Part shown: in pieces, positions 45,401 to 54,800 of the stretch
How positions within the stretch are numbered: the first letter of the stretch is position 1
Layout: every line of letters begins with the position of its first letter
Assembly: GCA_965223165.1 (NCBI GenBank)
Contig: CBDCVQ010000018.1
Span: 620,001-684,000, forward strand
Source of the DNA: JABDMH01 sp965223165
GTDB taxonomy: Bacteria > Bacteroidota > Bacteroidia > Chitinophagales > Saprospiraceae
Length of the DNA stretch: 64,000 bases
Reading direction: 5' to 3'
The notes under the pieces: generated by a model
The model's input: the letters and a program-made list of their open reading frames with translations, nothing else
Databases searched by the model: none
What the model was told of the DNA's origin: nothing
Program-made: the position numbers and the translations under genes

Positions 45401-46434
45401 AGCATGGCATCTGGCGGGCAGGTCGTAATTAGAGGTGGCATGGTGTCCTCCAAAATCCAGTCAAACATACAGGTGTCAGCTTTGTTTGTGGCATCGGTAG
45501 CAATCAAGCTCATGTTGATCGTTTCCGGGGCATTGGTGGCTAGGGTGGATCCGGGTGAAAGATCTGTACCAGAGCCGGTGATCTGCTGGCTCCAGGAGAC
45601 GGGCCCACAATCCTCAGTGACCGTGACAAGGTCTGAAAAATCCGGGACAATAACATTACATGCCGCGTCCACCGTATCCGTGACCGTTACAGGGCAAGTG
45701 TTGATGACTGGTGGGAGTAGATCTGCACATATGCCCTGGAGCACGACTCCCACATGCGCCCGCGCGGGCCCACCCGTGAGGGTCCAGGTCAATGTCTCTG
45801 CTGCTCCAGCAGCGGGCCTAAGCCTTGCATCTGCATGCGCCCCGCCGCTACTAAAAAAAACCGAGAGTAGGTCAGTACCCCCATCTGCAAAGGTGGCATC
45901 GACCGCCGTATTGGCGTTGGAAATCCCATCCAGGACAATATCGTTCGTACTGACAGAAGTCACGTTTACCGTGCTGGTAAGACCCAGAGCGTTGTTTGTT
46001 CCTGTCGAAGAAACGGGCGTACTCTGATCAACATGTTGAAATGAACCTGCCCAAAAATGCGAGGCCAGACCTGTACTTACCACCACAGGTCCTGATACGG
46101 CCGCACCGGTACCCAAAGGCAGCACAAAAATAGTGGATTGACCATTCCAACTGCCTCCGCCCGTAGTAACTGAGGAGGTCATGGCCTGGCCATTGAAGGT
46201 AGCAGTAGCCGTTCCAAAGGTAGCTGCATAAACGACCACCACCCTGTTGGTGCCCATCGGCACATTCAAGGTGACACTGCCAGAACCATTGACGCCATTG
46301 CCGTCATAGGCTGCCTGGGAGAAAGCCGGGCTACCGCCTACAAGCAAGGCTAGGCCCACACAAATTGTTCTGAGATAAAAGTTACATAGGGGAACAGCCT
46401 GCGCGAGGCTGTTAGACAGCGAGCATGCTCTCAT
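39442..46434 (-). CDS. Giant T9SS-secreted multidomain protein 1 (2330 aa, HYR-like domains)
   Basis: A very large exported protein. A signal peptide ends near AFSQ (ATG 46434 chosen; an extension to 46494 precedes it). First comes a 200-residue lectin-like beta domain (VTLNVPMGTNRVVVV...), then HYR-like modules of the type 'PPxxTTCPxxxxxEGCD' joined by ITYAQFMAAGG-type repeats, further beta modules (TEPPFWMIKDS), a shared middle block, a 262-residue beta-propeller-like insert (41605-42390), and a conserved Cys-rich block of about 720 residues. This block includes DSDQDGVVDSAH, a calcium-binding-like loop, and ends with a type-A sorting domain (QNRPNPFRQETTIGF ... KMILIN). It is probably a surface or released adhesin; the function is not known. 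It is paralogous to the next two giant genes. Confidence 0.9.
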   Translation of the reverse strand: MRACSLSNSLAQAVPLCNFYLRTICVGLALLVGGSPAFSQAAYDGNGVNGSGSVTLNVPMGTNRVVVVYAATFGTATATFNGQAMTSSVTTGGGSWNGQSTIFVLPLGTGAAVSGPVVVSTGLASHFWAGSFQHVDQSTPVSSTGTNNALGLTSTVNVTSVSTNDIVLDGISNANTAVDATFADGGTDLLSVFFSSGGAHADARLRPAAGAAETLTWTLTGGPARAHVGVVLQGICADLLPPVINTCPVTVTDTVDAACNVIVPDFSDLVTVTEDCGPVSWSQQITGSGTDLSPGSTLATNAPETINMSLIATDATNKADTCMFDWILEDTMPPLITTCPPDAMLEGCDSTDVVNATGGLPYAELTTVITYAQFMAAGGAATENCGDVVSANYLDASSGTCPTVVTRTFVVFDASGLTDTCMQTITIDDTTPPTFSSFPGIHTVEGCNELDITNGGFTALPYSPMITVITTAQFVAEGAVGFTEACPHRIEYIDAVVSANPCTTRVRRSYEIVDSCGNNRVFAQFFDIVDTSPPSWEISDGTNVLVDSNAATAIPMVIDIGDIECDSVVDYTAIGTDLCDGTVIAMGAVVLDQLSTNATYPSVVSAVTDDGAGNYTWSVRWGLGATSFTMTMMDSCGNTSALTIQGNGVDTEPPFWMIKDSMLATIVDNDPLTAEPTAMDLGMLPIDLCLCGHEAAYSAMGIDSCIGIIDQPGAVSVVSIASGSVHSPTTATVTDDGTGNYTIEIFWGVGTSTVTLAMADISGNADNLSLTATVVDPLAGNILPNAKHISPSLDMNGDVSIQVKEIAANVSCSDPVDVLIETGSGLRVFFGSQMIRSDFIAFNACAYRGQKLKATIIGQGGTAWSYLTIKDAGVPTIGPGRSKDVYCFDPLVAGGHIGDTLPSAFVPCGGPLTVELAADWPEVRNCGPAFDRANDTLKVIYREYEVFDKEGNRASVFDTITVFRLPAIDVTSTSTQNAYCAEQDTTYCGVGGLGPYMIYPERCTPGVLPGDFDGDGSDCDTLYFLVYDTAVQRMVPNPFFEDAKCDLLVHLDYVDFGSDGCQARSKYILEVKQTCVAAPNTDCMIDPSLIASNGFTEVADGYFSCEYWLLDLDTVAPVVDCKDDNLLLTTVYTSAHECAAHIYVPPVEVSDDWTGIKTVKAIVEGIGTLVLSYNVDKKCYESHTQIKLAHKELPYKVIYEAVDSCHNVGVDSCYIRVKDNTKPVAVVDKGVTVSLSDKKVWVDAATFDEGSWDNCEVNFLLARRSDWYEACIDLCDTPLDTCWISEHHDTLWQTHLETDKHVDEVEAHYAKTLEWLCEDGVPCGDLLYNAWQYDLMKYATLHCREHPYEVDAHHFDGLVRDAIGDISFASKWKNPSNLFIGSSTVDNLSPFTQNDAYYVDMGGNATRVLDTFSVRGATTDYDSKRILIVGNGDETVGNDNGRMLYALPFGGVQPVLLGEIQGSGPLEGLAYRDGKLYASDQFVGIFEVDLETLEATLILPSGRSLGGLDTDPITGTIYGSDDLNRKIVEIDVENGTMTEIADYPVGEMDLDGLAVGNAKIFLVDDNPGVIHVYSIENGTYESSIPSPFGNEDWQSGGAAFMPMLEELVDEWSQIGGGWSDAVPFSCEDACGPVTVEVLVMDYWCNWATAWTKVWVEDKTPVEVVKDVVDDETITCKVYKDSRYAYPDELHPVSIEYIVEQAKAGEQDAYDALDDIFGGYCKAWRDPYGNYVDAEGTEIDCDITFYDSVCKCTSYYDEVRVYDEHLGYLWVDSLITKCDYYQDTLDFQKGIVVVNCEENVYCEQDVWCEIDHCGQGYIFRKFKIWQGCPDSLYEAHDVPDSLRHPVDTIYRHQRIWVGNECPLSKYMFDVPEDTEVVTCDIEYGADGNVIGTAGPENTGYAKYKFDDDCRIVGIGHSDKVFKIVGGEAACYKILRTWYFADWCGYGEPLDGQWWRNRELVIDTCVQKIIVRDTTPPTCTIIGPVDNGGTVEVGACYFDLEAGVVANDACGVIRYYWQLKDLNDPDTTRVVDHGYGALAGEIDEGFNISSADLPHGSYKLVVTVQDDCANESYCEYLFDVASVKKPAVVCISTLAARLTPWDSDQDGVVDSAHAVIWAEEFNSSSEPACTDTLLEYRLELVDGEDDDTWEEDTTYLELFCDDVGTHMARLWVISWPSGSVDYCNVLLLVRSDLTGCTTVSGEPGTVSQVDHMRDVAEPASRQGLNAGKSASPGIGGRPLDKGITPTGYLLEQNRPNPFRQETTIGFVLPEAMQATLTVYDVTGRVLRSFTGDYAKGYQTVELHKSNLGGHSILYYRLETRDFSATRKMILIN
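41605..42390 (-). other. Variable insert of giant gene 1 (262 aa, propeller-like)
   Basis: This stretch lies between the shared strings CREHPY and WSQIGGG, where the paralogs differ completely. It contains repeats of a blade-like pattern: GPLEGLAYRDGKLYASD, LGGLDTDPITGTIYGSDD, LDGLAVGNAKIFLVDDN. It thus resembles a beta-propeller or PQQ/NHL-type domain. The flanks are alignable between genes to within a few residues. Confidence 0.7.
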
Positions 46435-46657
46435 GGTGTAGTCTATCGGTTTGTTAGTTACTAAATGGTTTTGCGAATCGAAGACCTGGTACATTTACCG
46501 AGGGCGATCTTTGATTCGTGAAGCAAAATTCTCGGTGGCTAATATAGGAGATTTAATCACATATTGTTAAAACTATTATTCAATTTTCTCCTCATGTAAT
46601 AATCTATCGTATGGAAGGGCTCTTTTTGTCACTTTTTGCCACATGAAATTCATCAAG
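46435..46657 (-). other. Upstream region of giant gene 1
   Basis: About 220 bp of relatively AT-rich sequence between the start of giant gene 1 and repeat array R1. No consensus promoter pair was found here; the gene must be expressed from here or through the array. Confidence 0.3.
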
Positions 46658-47537
46658 GACGGAAAACGGTGGACGGAAAACGGCAGACGGTGGACGGCTG
46701 CACGAGCTCGCGATCTTTTGATCCCCAAGCCTCGTAGGAGCTGCCGAGCCCAATTTGCTGGCCACGAACTAGAGGCTCTTGATGGTGATTGATAGATTGT
46801 GATAGGTGATTGTGATGTCGACATAAACCCGCAACATCGGCCACACCGGTACCAAATTCTGCGGGAGGACTCCCCGGCGTTTCGACGAAGGAGAACGCAG
46901 GGCGGGGGGCGCGACTAGCCCCAGCGAAGCAAAGATCGGCGAGCCGCCCACTGGATACAACGACGGCCAACGGTGGACGGTAGACGGCTGCACGAGCTCG
47001 CGATCTTTTGATCCGCAAGCCCTCGTAGGAGCTGCCGAGCCCAATTTGCTGGCCACGAACTAGAGGCTCTTGATCGTGATTGATAGATTGTGATAGGTGA
47101 TTTGGGATTGCCCTGGGACACTGGACGACGGACGATCTGATGGATCGTCGAGCTGTGGGTCGACCAGTGCGTGGCAAGATCGGCGAGCCGCCCACTGGAT
47201 ACAGAGACGGCCAACGGTGAACGGTGGACGGTAGACGGCTGTGCGAGCTCACGAGCTTTGCATCCGCAAGCCTCGTAGGAGCTGGCCGGCCCAAGTTGCT
47301 GGCCACGAACTAGAGGCTCTTCATTGTGATTGATAGATTGTGATAGGTGATTGCGATGTCGACATAAACCCGCAACATCGGCCACACCGGTACCAAATTC
47401 TGCGGGAGGACTCCCCGGCGTTTCGACGAAGGAGAACGCAGGGGCCGGGGGCGCGACTAGCCCCACGGGCCACGAACTAGAGGCCCTTGATGGTGATGGA
47501 TAGATTGTGATAGGTGATTGTGATGTCCGACTTAAAC

Positions 47538-47624
47538 CAGCTAACCCCTCCTGCAACTAAACATTATCTCTGGTAGGCACCACCCACGTCAACTCGCAAC
47601 CCACCAGCAGGCACAGCCTGCCAA
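47538..47624. repeat. C-module insertion in an A unit, copy 1
   Basis: An extra segment of about 84-87 bp inside an A unit, found again at 48108. It carries a perfect 6-bp inverted repeat GCAGGC-ACA-GCCTGC (47607-47621). The two copies differ at a few bases. Confidence 0.65.
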
Positions 47625-48107
47625 ACCCGCAACCACACCGGTACCAAATTCTGCGAGAGAACTCCCCGGCGTTTCGACGAAGGAGAACGCAGGGGCCGGG
47701 GGCGCGACTAGCCCCACGGGCCACGAACTAGACGCTCTTTATTGTGATTGATAGATTGTGATAGGTGATTGTGGTGTCCGACTTACACCCGCAACCAACT
47801 TGGGCGGGAGGACTCCCCGGCGTTTCGACGAAGGAGAACGCAGGGGCCGGGGGCGCGACTAGCCCCGCGGGCCACGAACTAGACGCTCTTGATGGTGATT
47901 GATAGATTGTGATAGGTGATTGCGATGTCGACACAAACCCGCAACATCGGCCAGACCGGTACCAAATTCTGCGGGAGGACTCCCCGGCGTTTCGACGAAG
48001 GAGAACGCAGGGGCTGGGGGCGCGACTAGCCCCACGGGGCCACGAACTAGAGGCTCTTGATTGTGATTGATAGATTGTGATAGGTGATTGTGATGTCCGA
48101 CTTAAAC

Positions 48108-48194
48108 CAGCTAACCCCTCCTACAACTAAACATTATCTCAGATAGGCACGACCCACGTCAACTCGCAACCCACCAGCAGGCACAGCCTGCCAA
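48108..48194. repeat. C-module insertion in an A unit, copy 2
   Basis: Second copy of the extra segment, in the same position of another A unit, with the same GCAGGC-ACA-GCCTGC hairpin near its end. It suggests duplication of a composite A+C unit within the array. Confidence 0.65.
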
Positions 48195-48790
48195 ACCCGC
48201 AACCACACCGACACCAAATTCTGCGGGAGGACTCCCCGGCGTTTCGACGAAGGAGAACGCAGGGGCCGGGGGCGCGACTAGCCCCACGGGCCACGAACTA
48301 GACGCTCTTTATTGTGATTGATAGGTTGTGACAGGTGATTGCGATGTCGACTTAAACCCGCAACATCAGCCACACCGGCACCAAACTTGAGCGGGAGGAC
48401 TCCCCGGCGTTTCGACGAAGGAGAACGCCGGGGCTGGGGGCGCGACTAGCCCCGCGGGCCACGAACTAGAGGCTCTTGATGGTGATTGATAGATTGTGAT
48501 AGGTGATTGCGATGTCGACATAAACCCGCAACATCGGCCACACCGGTACCAAATTCTGCGGGAGGACTCCCCGGCTTTTCGACGAAGGAGAACGCAGGGG
48601 CCGGGGGCCCGACTAGCCACGGGGCCACGAACTAGAGGCTCTTGATGGTGATTGATAGATTGTGATAGGTGATTGCGATGTCGACATAAACCCGCAACAT
48701 CGGCCACACCGGTACCAAATTCTGCGGGAGGACTCCCCGGCGTTTCGACGAAGGAGAACGCAGGGGCTGGGGGCGCGACTAGCTCACACC

Positions 48791-48823
48791 AAAAAAGCCC
48801 CGAAGCAATACACTCCGAGGCTC
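48791..48823 (-). terminator. Rho-independent terminator of giant gene 2
   Basis: The minus strand has a GAGCCTCGGAG / CTTCGGGGCT imperfect stem, loop TGTATTG, then six T. It lies 24 bp after the stop codon at 48848 and only a few bases before array R1. Confidence 0.8.
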
Positions 48824-48847
48824 CCATGATTTGGTTCTAATCTCTTG

Positions 48848-51800
48848 TCAATTCATCAAGATCATCTTCTTGGTCGCGGTAAAGTCCTTAGTATCCAATC
48901 GATAGTAGAGGATCGCATGTCCGTCCAAGTTTTGCTTGCGTAACTCCACCGTCTGATACCCTTTGGAGTAATCTCCCTTGATGGAGCGCAGCACCCTGCC
49001 CGTCACGTCGTACACCGTCAAGGTGGCGGTCATCGCTTCCGGCAGCACGAAGCCGATCGTCGTCTCCTCTCGGAAGGGGTTGGGCCGGTTCTGCTCCAGG
49101 AGGTAACCGCTCGGAGCAAGGCCTTGACCTACAGGCCGCCCGCCGATACCCGGTTGCGTCGGTTGACCGATGCCTTGCCGTTGCGGTTGTCCCACCACAT
49201 CGTGCATATCGTTGACTTGGCTAATCGGACCTGGCTCACCACTCACGGATGTTGCGCACCCGGAGAAGTCACTCTGGACGATCAGCACTACATCACAGAA
49301 GTCCACCGTGCCGCTTGGCCAGCTGATCACCCATAGACGGGCCATATGGCTGCCAAAATCATCACAGAAGACCTCCAGGTAGCTGGTATCTTCTTGCCAG
49401 GTGTCGTCATCGATGCCGTCGATCAGTTCTACTCGATATTCCAGCGCAGTATCGGTACAGGCCTCTAAGCTACTGCTGTTAAACTCTTCTGCCCAGACAA
49501 TCGCATGCGCACTATCCACCACCCCATCCTGATCGCTATCCCAGGGGGTCAAACGAGCCGTCAATGAGCTGATGCATACCGGACTCGGCTTCTTCACCGA
49601 GACCACATCAAAGTAGTACGCACAGTAGTTTTCATTGGCACAGTCATCCTGGATCGTCACCACCAACTTGTAGCTGCCGTGCGGCAGGTCTGCCGAGCTG
49701 ATGTCAAAGCCCTCCGTGGTATCGCCCGACAATGTGCCGTGATCGCTGTCTACAATCGTGGCATCGTCGCCGTCCTTGATCTCTTTCAGATCCCAGTAGT
49801 ATTTAATCACGCCGCAGGCATCCATGCCTACCACGCTGGCTTCCAGATCAAAGTAACAGGCGCCCACCTCGATGGCTCCACCATCTTCGACCGGCCCTAT
49901 GATCTGACAGGTCGGTGGGGTCGTATCCCGTACGATGATCTTCTGCACGCAGGTATCGGTGACCAGCTCACGATTGCGCCACCACTGACCATCCAAGGGC
50001 TCTCCATAGCCACACCAGTCGGCAAAGTACCAGGTACGGATGATCTTATAGCAGGCCGCTTCTCCGCCCACGATTTTGAAGACCTTGTCGCTGTGGCCAA
50101 TGCCCACAATACGGCAGTCATCGTCAAACTTGTAGGTCGCATAGCCGGTATACTCGGGACCCGCAGCGCCGGTCACATTGCCATCCGGGCCATACTCGAT
50201 GTCACAAGTCACCACCTCGGTGTCATACGGCACATGGAACATGTACTTGTTTAGCTCACATTCGTTGCCGATCCAGATCCGCTGATGTCGATAGATCGTA
50301 TCCACCGTATGTCTGAGACTATCAGCAATACCATGTTCGTCATAAAACTCATCCGGACAGCCTTGCCAGATCTTAAATTTCCTGAAGATGTAGCCTTGAC
50401 CGCAATGATCAATTTCACACCAGACATCCTGCTCACAGTACACATTCTCTTCGCAATTGACTACCACGACGCCCTTCTGAAAGTCCAGCGTGTCCTGATA
50501 GTAGTCACATTTGGTGACCAGGGAGTCTACCCACAGGTAACCCAGATGCTCATCATAGACACGCACCTGATCGTAGTAGCTGGTGCATTTGCAGACGCTA
50601 TCGTAGAAGGTGATATCGCAATCGATCTCGGTGCCTTCGCTATCCACATAGTTGCCGTAGGGATCTCGCCAGGCCTTGCAGTAGCCGCCGAAGATCTCAT
50701 CCAGGGCATCATAGGCATCTTGCTCACCGTCCTTCGCCTGACCCACGATGTATTCCAAACTCACCGGATGGATCTCGTTGGGATAGGCATAGCGGTCTTC
50801 CTTGTAGATCTTGCAAGTGATCTGCTCTTCGTCCACCACATCTTTCACCACCTCGACCGGTGTCTTGTCTTCTACCCACACCTTGGTCCAAGCGGTCGCC
50901 CAGTTGCACCAGTAGTCCATCACGAGAATCTCTACCGTGACCGGTCCGCAGGCATCCTCGCAACTGAAGGGTACCGCATCGCTCCAGCCCCCGCCGATCT
51001 GGCTGTAAATGTCGAGTAGATTGCGGGGCGTGTTGTGATCGGGTGCAAAGAGATCGGCCGTGACCACAAGCATGTCGTCCAGGCGCTCTTCACAATCGTT
51101 GATCTTGTAGTAGAAGTCTTCATCGTAGTAGTATGCCTCCTGGACCAGTTTGTGAAAGTCCTGGCTAGTCACATCATAGGGATGCTCCCTACAGTGTAAG
51201 GTGGCATACTTCATCAGGTCATATTTCCAGGCACCATACAGAATGTCAGAGCAAGGCGTATCATCTTCACAAAGCCACTTCAGGGTTTTGGCATAGTGCG
51301 CCTCTACTTCGTCAACGTGCTTGTCCTCTTCTAGGGTGGCCTGCCAAATCGTGTCATGATGCTCCGAAATGTAGCAGGTATCTATATCGCCACAAAGATC
51401 TATACAGGCTTCGTACCAGTCAGATCGCCGCACGAGAAACAGGTTGACACCACAATTATCCCAGGTGCCCTCATCAAAAGTCTCCGCATCAACCCAGACC
51501 TTCTTATCACTGAGACTCACCGTCACCCCTTTGTCCACCACCGGCACGGGTAGCGTGCGATCTTTCACGTAGACGTAGCAGCTGTCTTTCGCCTGATTGT
51601 GGCAAGTATCAACCGCCTCGTAAATGATCTTATAAGGATCCTCTTTCTTGGGAAATTTGATTTGCTCGTGACTCACCCAGCAACTGTCGGTCGCGTCGTA
51701 AGTGAGCAAGTACGTACCGATTCCCTCCACGATTGCCTTGACTTGCTTCAGGCCACTCCAATCGTCTGAGGCGTAGACCGGGGGAATGTATGCATGTGCC

Positions 51801-54800
51801 GCACACTCATGACTACTCGTATATAGCACGGTAGGTCCAAATAAAATGAATCGGGAATTGCCAAATGATGACCAGACAGCACGAATCAGCAGCTCATCTC
51901 CCTCCTCCAGCGGTATGCTGAGTCTTCCCCGTTGACTAGCCATGACCTGGACCAGGCTCAGCGTAGCCGCAGACTCTGGATCAGCTGAACCACTGACCAG
52001 GTTCGCTGATGCCCCCTCCACAATTCGATAGGGTTCTCCGTTGAGTGAGAAGTAGATGCCCACCTCAGCGTAGTTGGGAGCCACTAGTGCTGCTTTCAAC
52101 GCCTCGTTGGCATCGGCCTTGAGATTGCCATTACCATTGGCCGTGCCTAAGTCAAACATCCAACCAAAATCGAAGTTTCCGGACTCCATAGCCGTGTAAG
52201 ACAGCTCTGCAGACTGATGGTACTCAAACACTCCGTTGGCTGCTACCTCCTTGTTCTCTGCCATAAGCAAAGGCTCGTGCACAGAATTAATGATCAGTTG
52301 ATGAGGTAGATTGCTCAGATCGAAGGAGTTCGTGGGATCAGCGATCGTTGCGGCCTCCTCAGGCAGGGCGATAGACAGACTGGTCAAGTCCCAGTAGCCG
52401 ATGTCAAAAGGAGCGACAAATAGTTCTTCACCTTTGCAATAGAGATCCGGTGGCAAGGTATCCAGATCGACCACCCAAAACTCGCACTGCCAATAGCCTG
52501 GGCTAATCAAGCGAGCCACATTGGGCAATGAACCCGCGCGTACCGGCACATTACAGGCCATATCCGGTGGTCCATAACATCTCTGTTTGAGCTCTACCAC
52601 GACCTTGTATTGGTTGAAACAGTCTCCTTCAAATTTCCAGCTATCCACATGTACCGACAGACCACATTTGGTCTCAAACTCTCGCGCGGAAAACTCCAAC
52701 ATGCCATCGTCGTCCAGATCCGTGATCTTGATCAGATACATGGAGTCGCAGCTACCATCTATGTCTTCGTACGTGATGTATGGCCCGGTGATGCCGGTGG
52801 TGTCACCACAGTATACGGTGTCTCTCTCCTCACAATAGATATGATCCATATCGATCTCCCCTAGTTGCAGTACGTAGACCGTATCGTATCCTACACCTCT
52901 TGCACCATCTTTGCCAAAGGCCTCCCACTCTCGCACAATCATCTTCACCGTGTCTTGCACGCCTGGCTCGCAGGGATAAGGAAACACCCAATCCGTGACG
53001 TAGCTGGCCTCCCTTGGATCCTCACATGGCACTCCTGCAAGCGGAGCGTCGTCCAAGTCCGGTCCCAGAGCCAAGTCGTCAAAACAGTATACCGTCGAGG
53101 TACGGCCGGCGATAGTGGGTCTATTGCCCTGCTTGAGCGTCAACACTGCCCAACACGAGCCACCCAGCCCGCTTACGGAAACCTTGAGCGGCCGATCGAT
53201 CAGGTGGCATCCCTCAAAGGATATCTCCGAGGCTCGCACCAGATCCGAGGCCGAGTATACATGTATTCCTCCTTGAAGCGTGGTGATATCAACGTCAAAG
53301 TTGGAGCAAGCTCCACCGACCACGACCTCTCCCAGGAGGAAGCTGGCCAAACCGTCCTGATCCAGACTTACATTGATGTCGCGACAGTTGGGCGGCTCAT
53401 TGGGCATGACATCATTGACCGTGACGGTAAAGGAACACTCTACCACACCCGCTGAACTATTAGTCCAGTACGTCACCGTGGTCGTACCCACCGGGTAGAA
53501 ACCCGAGGCATTCATCTGACCGTTAAAGTCATTGGCAAAGGGGCCGATGCCCGGTACCGGCAAGCAGGAGGCGCCGCCAATCTTGGCGTCATCGAGCATA
53601 ACCATAGCTCCGCACATCCCGGGATCTGCATCCACCACGGTATCATTGGGGCAGCTGATCACGCAGTCAAACTGCTCGAAAGTAATACACCAGTTGATTA
53701 GTGTACCCGAATCTCCACCTGCATCGTCGCAGATGGACAAGGTCCAATTGCCATCCACCGGTTCATTGGCAAAGGCCGTATTTAGGGGACCCTGCTCCGG
53801 TTCAAACGTCCCAGTGAAGGGAGCAACCCCGGTCGTAATGGATGGAAAGCCATCGGCAAATGTCGTCAGGGTATAGTCATTGCCTGCACCACCATTGTCA
53901 GAACTGAGGTCCCAAACCGTACCCATCGGCGAAATCAGATCAATCTCCAGATCGGAATCAAAGGTATGGGTCAAATCCACCAATACTTCGCTGATCACTT
54001 GCCCCCCGGGCTGACCGACGTTGCCACCCAACGCGACGTTGATCACCGAGGTGGTGGGTCCGCCCACGCAAGGAAATCCGCCGGTGCCCACCATCGGTAT
54101 AGGTTGTGGATTGTCAGGTGCACATATCGTGGTCTCCAATGGGGGTGGCCTGTATTCACCAATGGTTATACACCAATCCAGTAAGGTACCACTATCACCG
54201 CCGGCATCGTCACAGATGGATAGCGTCCAATTGCCCGTGACCGACTCGTTGAGGAAGGTGGCCTCAAAGGTGCCTCCCTCTGGTCTAAATGTACCCGTAA
54301 AGGGAGCAACGCCCGAAGTGATCGGAAGGGTGGCGTCGTCGTCAAAGGTCGTATTGGTATAGTTGTCGCCCGCACCACCGTTGTCCGAACTCAAGTCCAG
54401 CACGGTACCCATCGGCGAAATCAGATCGATGTCCAGGTCTGAATCAAAGGAGTGAGTCAAGTTAATGGTCACTTCGCGGATTTCGAGGTCTGCCGGACTG
54501 AGCGTGCCCACCAGAGCCACATTAGCTACCGATGTCGTGGGCCCTCCCACGCAAGGGAAGCCTCCGGTGCCTACCATGGGGATGGGTTGTGGATTGCCTG
54601 CACCGCAAATCGTGGTAACCATTGGAGGAGGGGCATACGGGCTGAAGGTGATACTCCAATTGACCAAGGTACCTGCATCTCCACCGGCGTCATCACAGAT
54701 AGAGAGCGTCCAATTGCCTGTGACCGATTCATCGAGAAAGGCCGCTTCAAAGGTGCCGCCTTCAGGGCGAAAGCTGCCGGTAAAGGGAGCAACTCCTGAA

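Larger units (their letters stand above)
46658..48785. repeat. Intergenic repeat array R1 (about 167-bp A units plus B and C modules)
   Basis: Ten A-type units begin with GCCACGAACTAGA at 46761, 47052 (truncated), 47302, 47469, 47720, 47871, 48039, 48290, 48458 and 48624. Successive complete units are spaced 151-168 bp, or 251 bp where an extra C segment is inserted. An A unit has a TGATTG-rich part, a GCAACATCGGCCACACCGG part and a GC-rich palindromic part (CCCCGGCGTT...AACGCAGGGG). B modules (ACGGTGGACGG runs, CGAGCTCGCGA, CCTCGTAGGAGCTG) precede the first three A units. The array fills the gap between giant genes 1 and 2 and abuts the terminator of gene 2. Confidence 0.9.

Noticed and set aside
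46658..48785. CRISPR-like array
   Set aside because: Units are about 167 bp and are almost entirely repeat, with no short repeats separated by unique 30-40 bp spacers and no cas genes.
46576..48827. Several reading frames of 60-217 codons inside repeat array R1, with recurring AFSFVETPGSPPA-type peptides
   Set aside because: They are translations of the noncoding A unit; unit lengths of 167 and 168 bp shift frame between copies, there is no consistent start and no recognisable domain.
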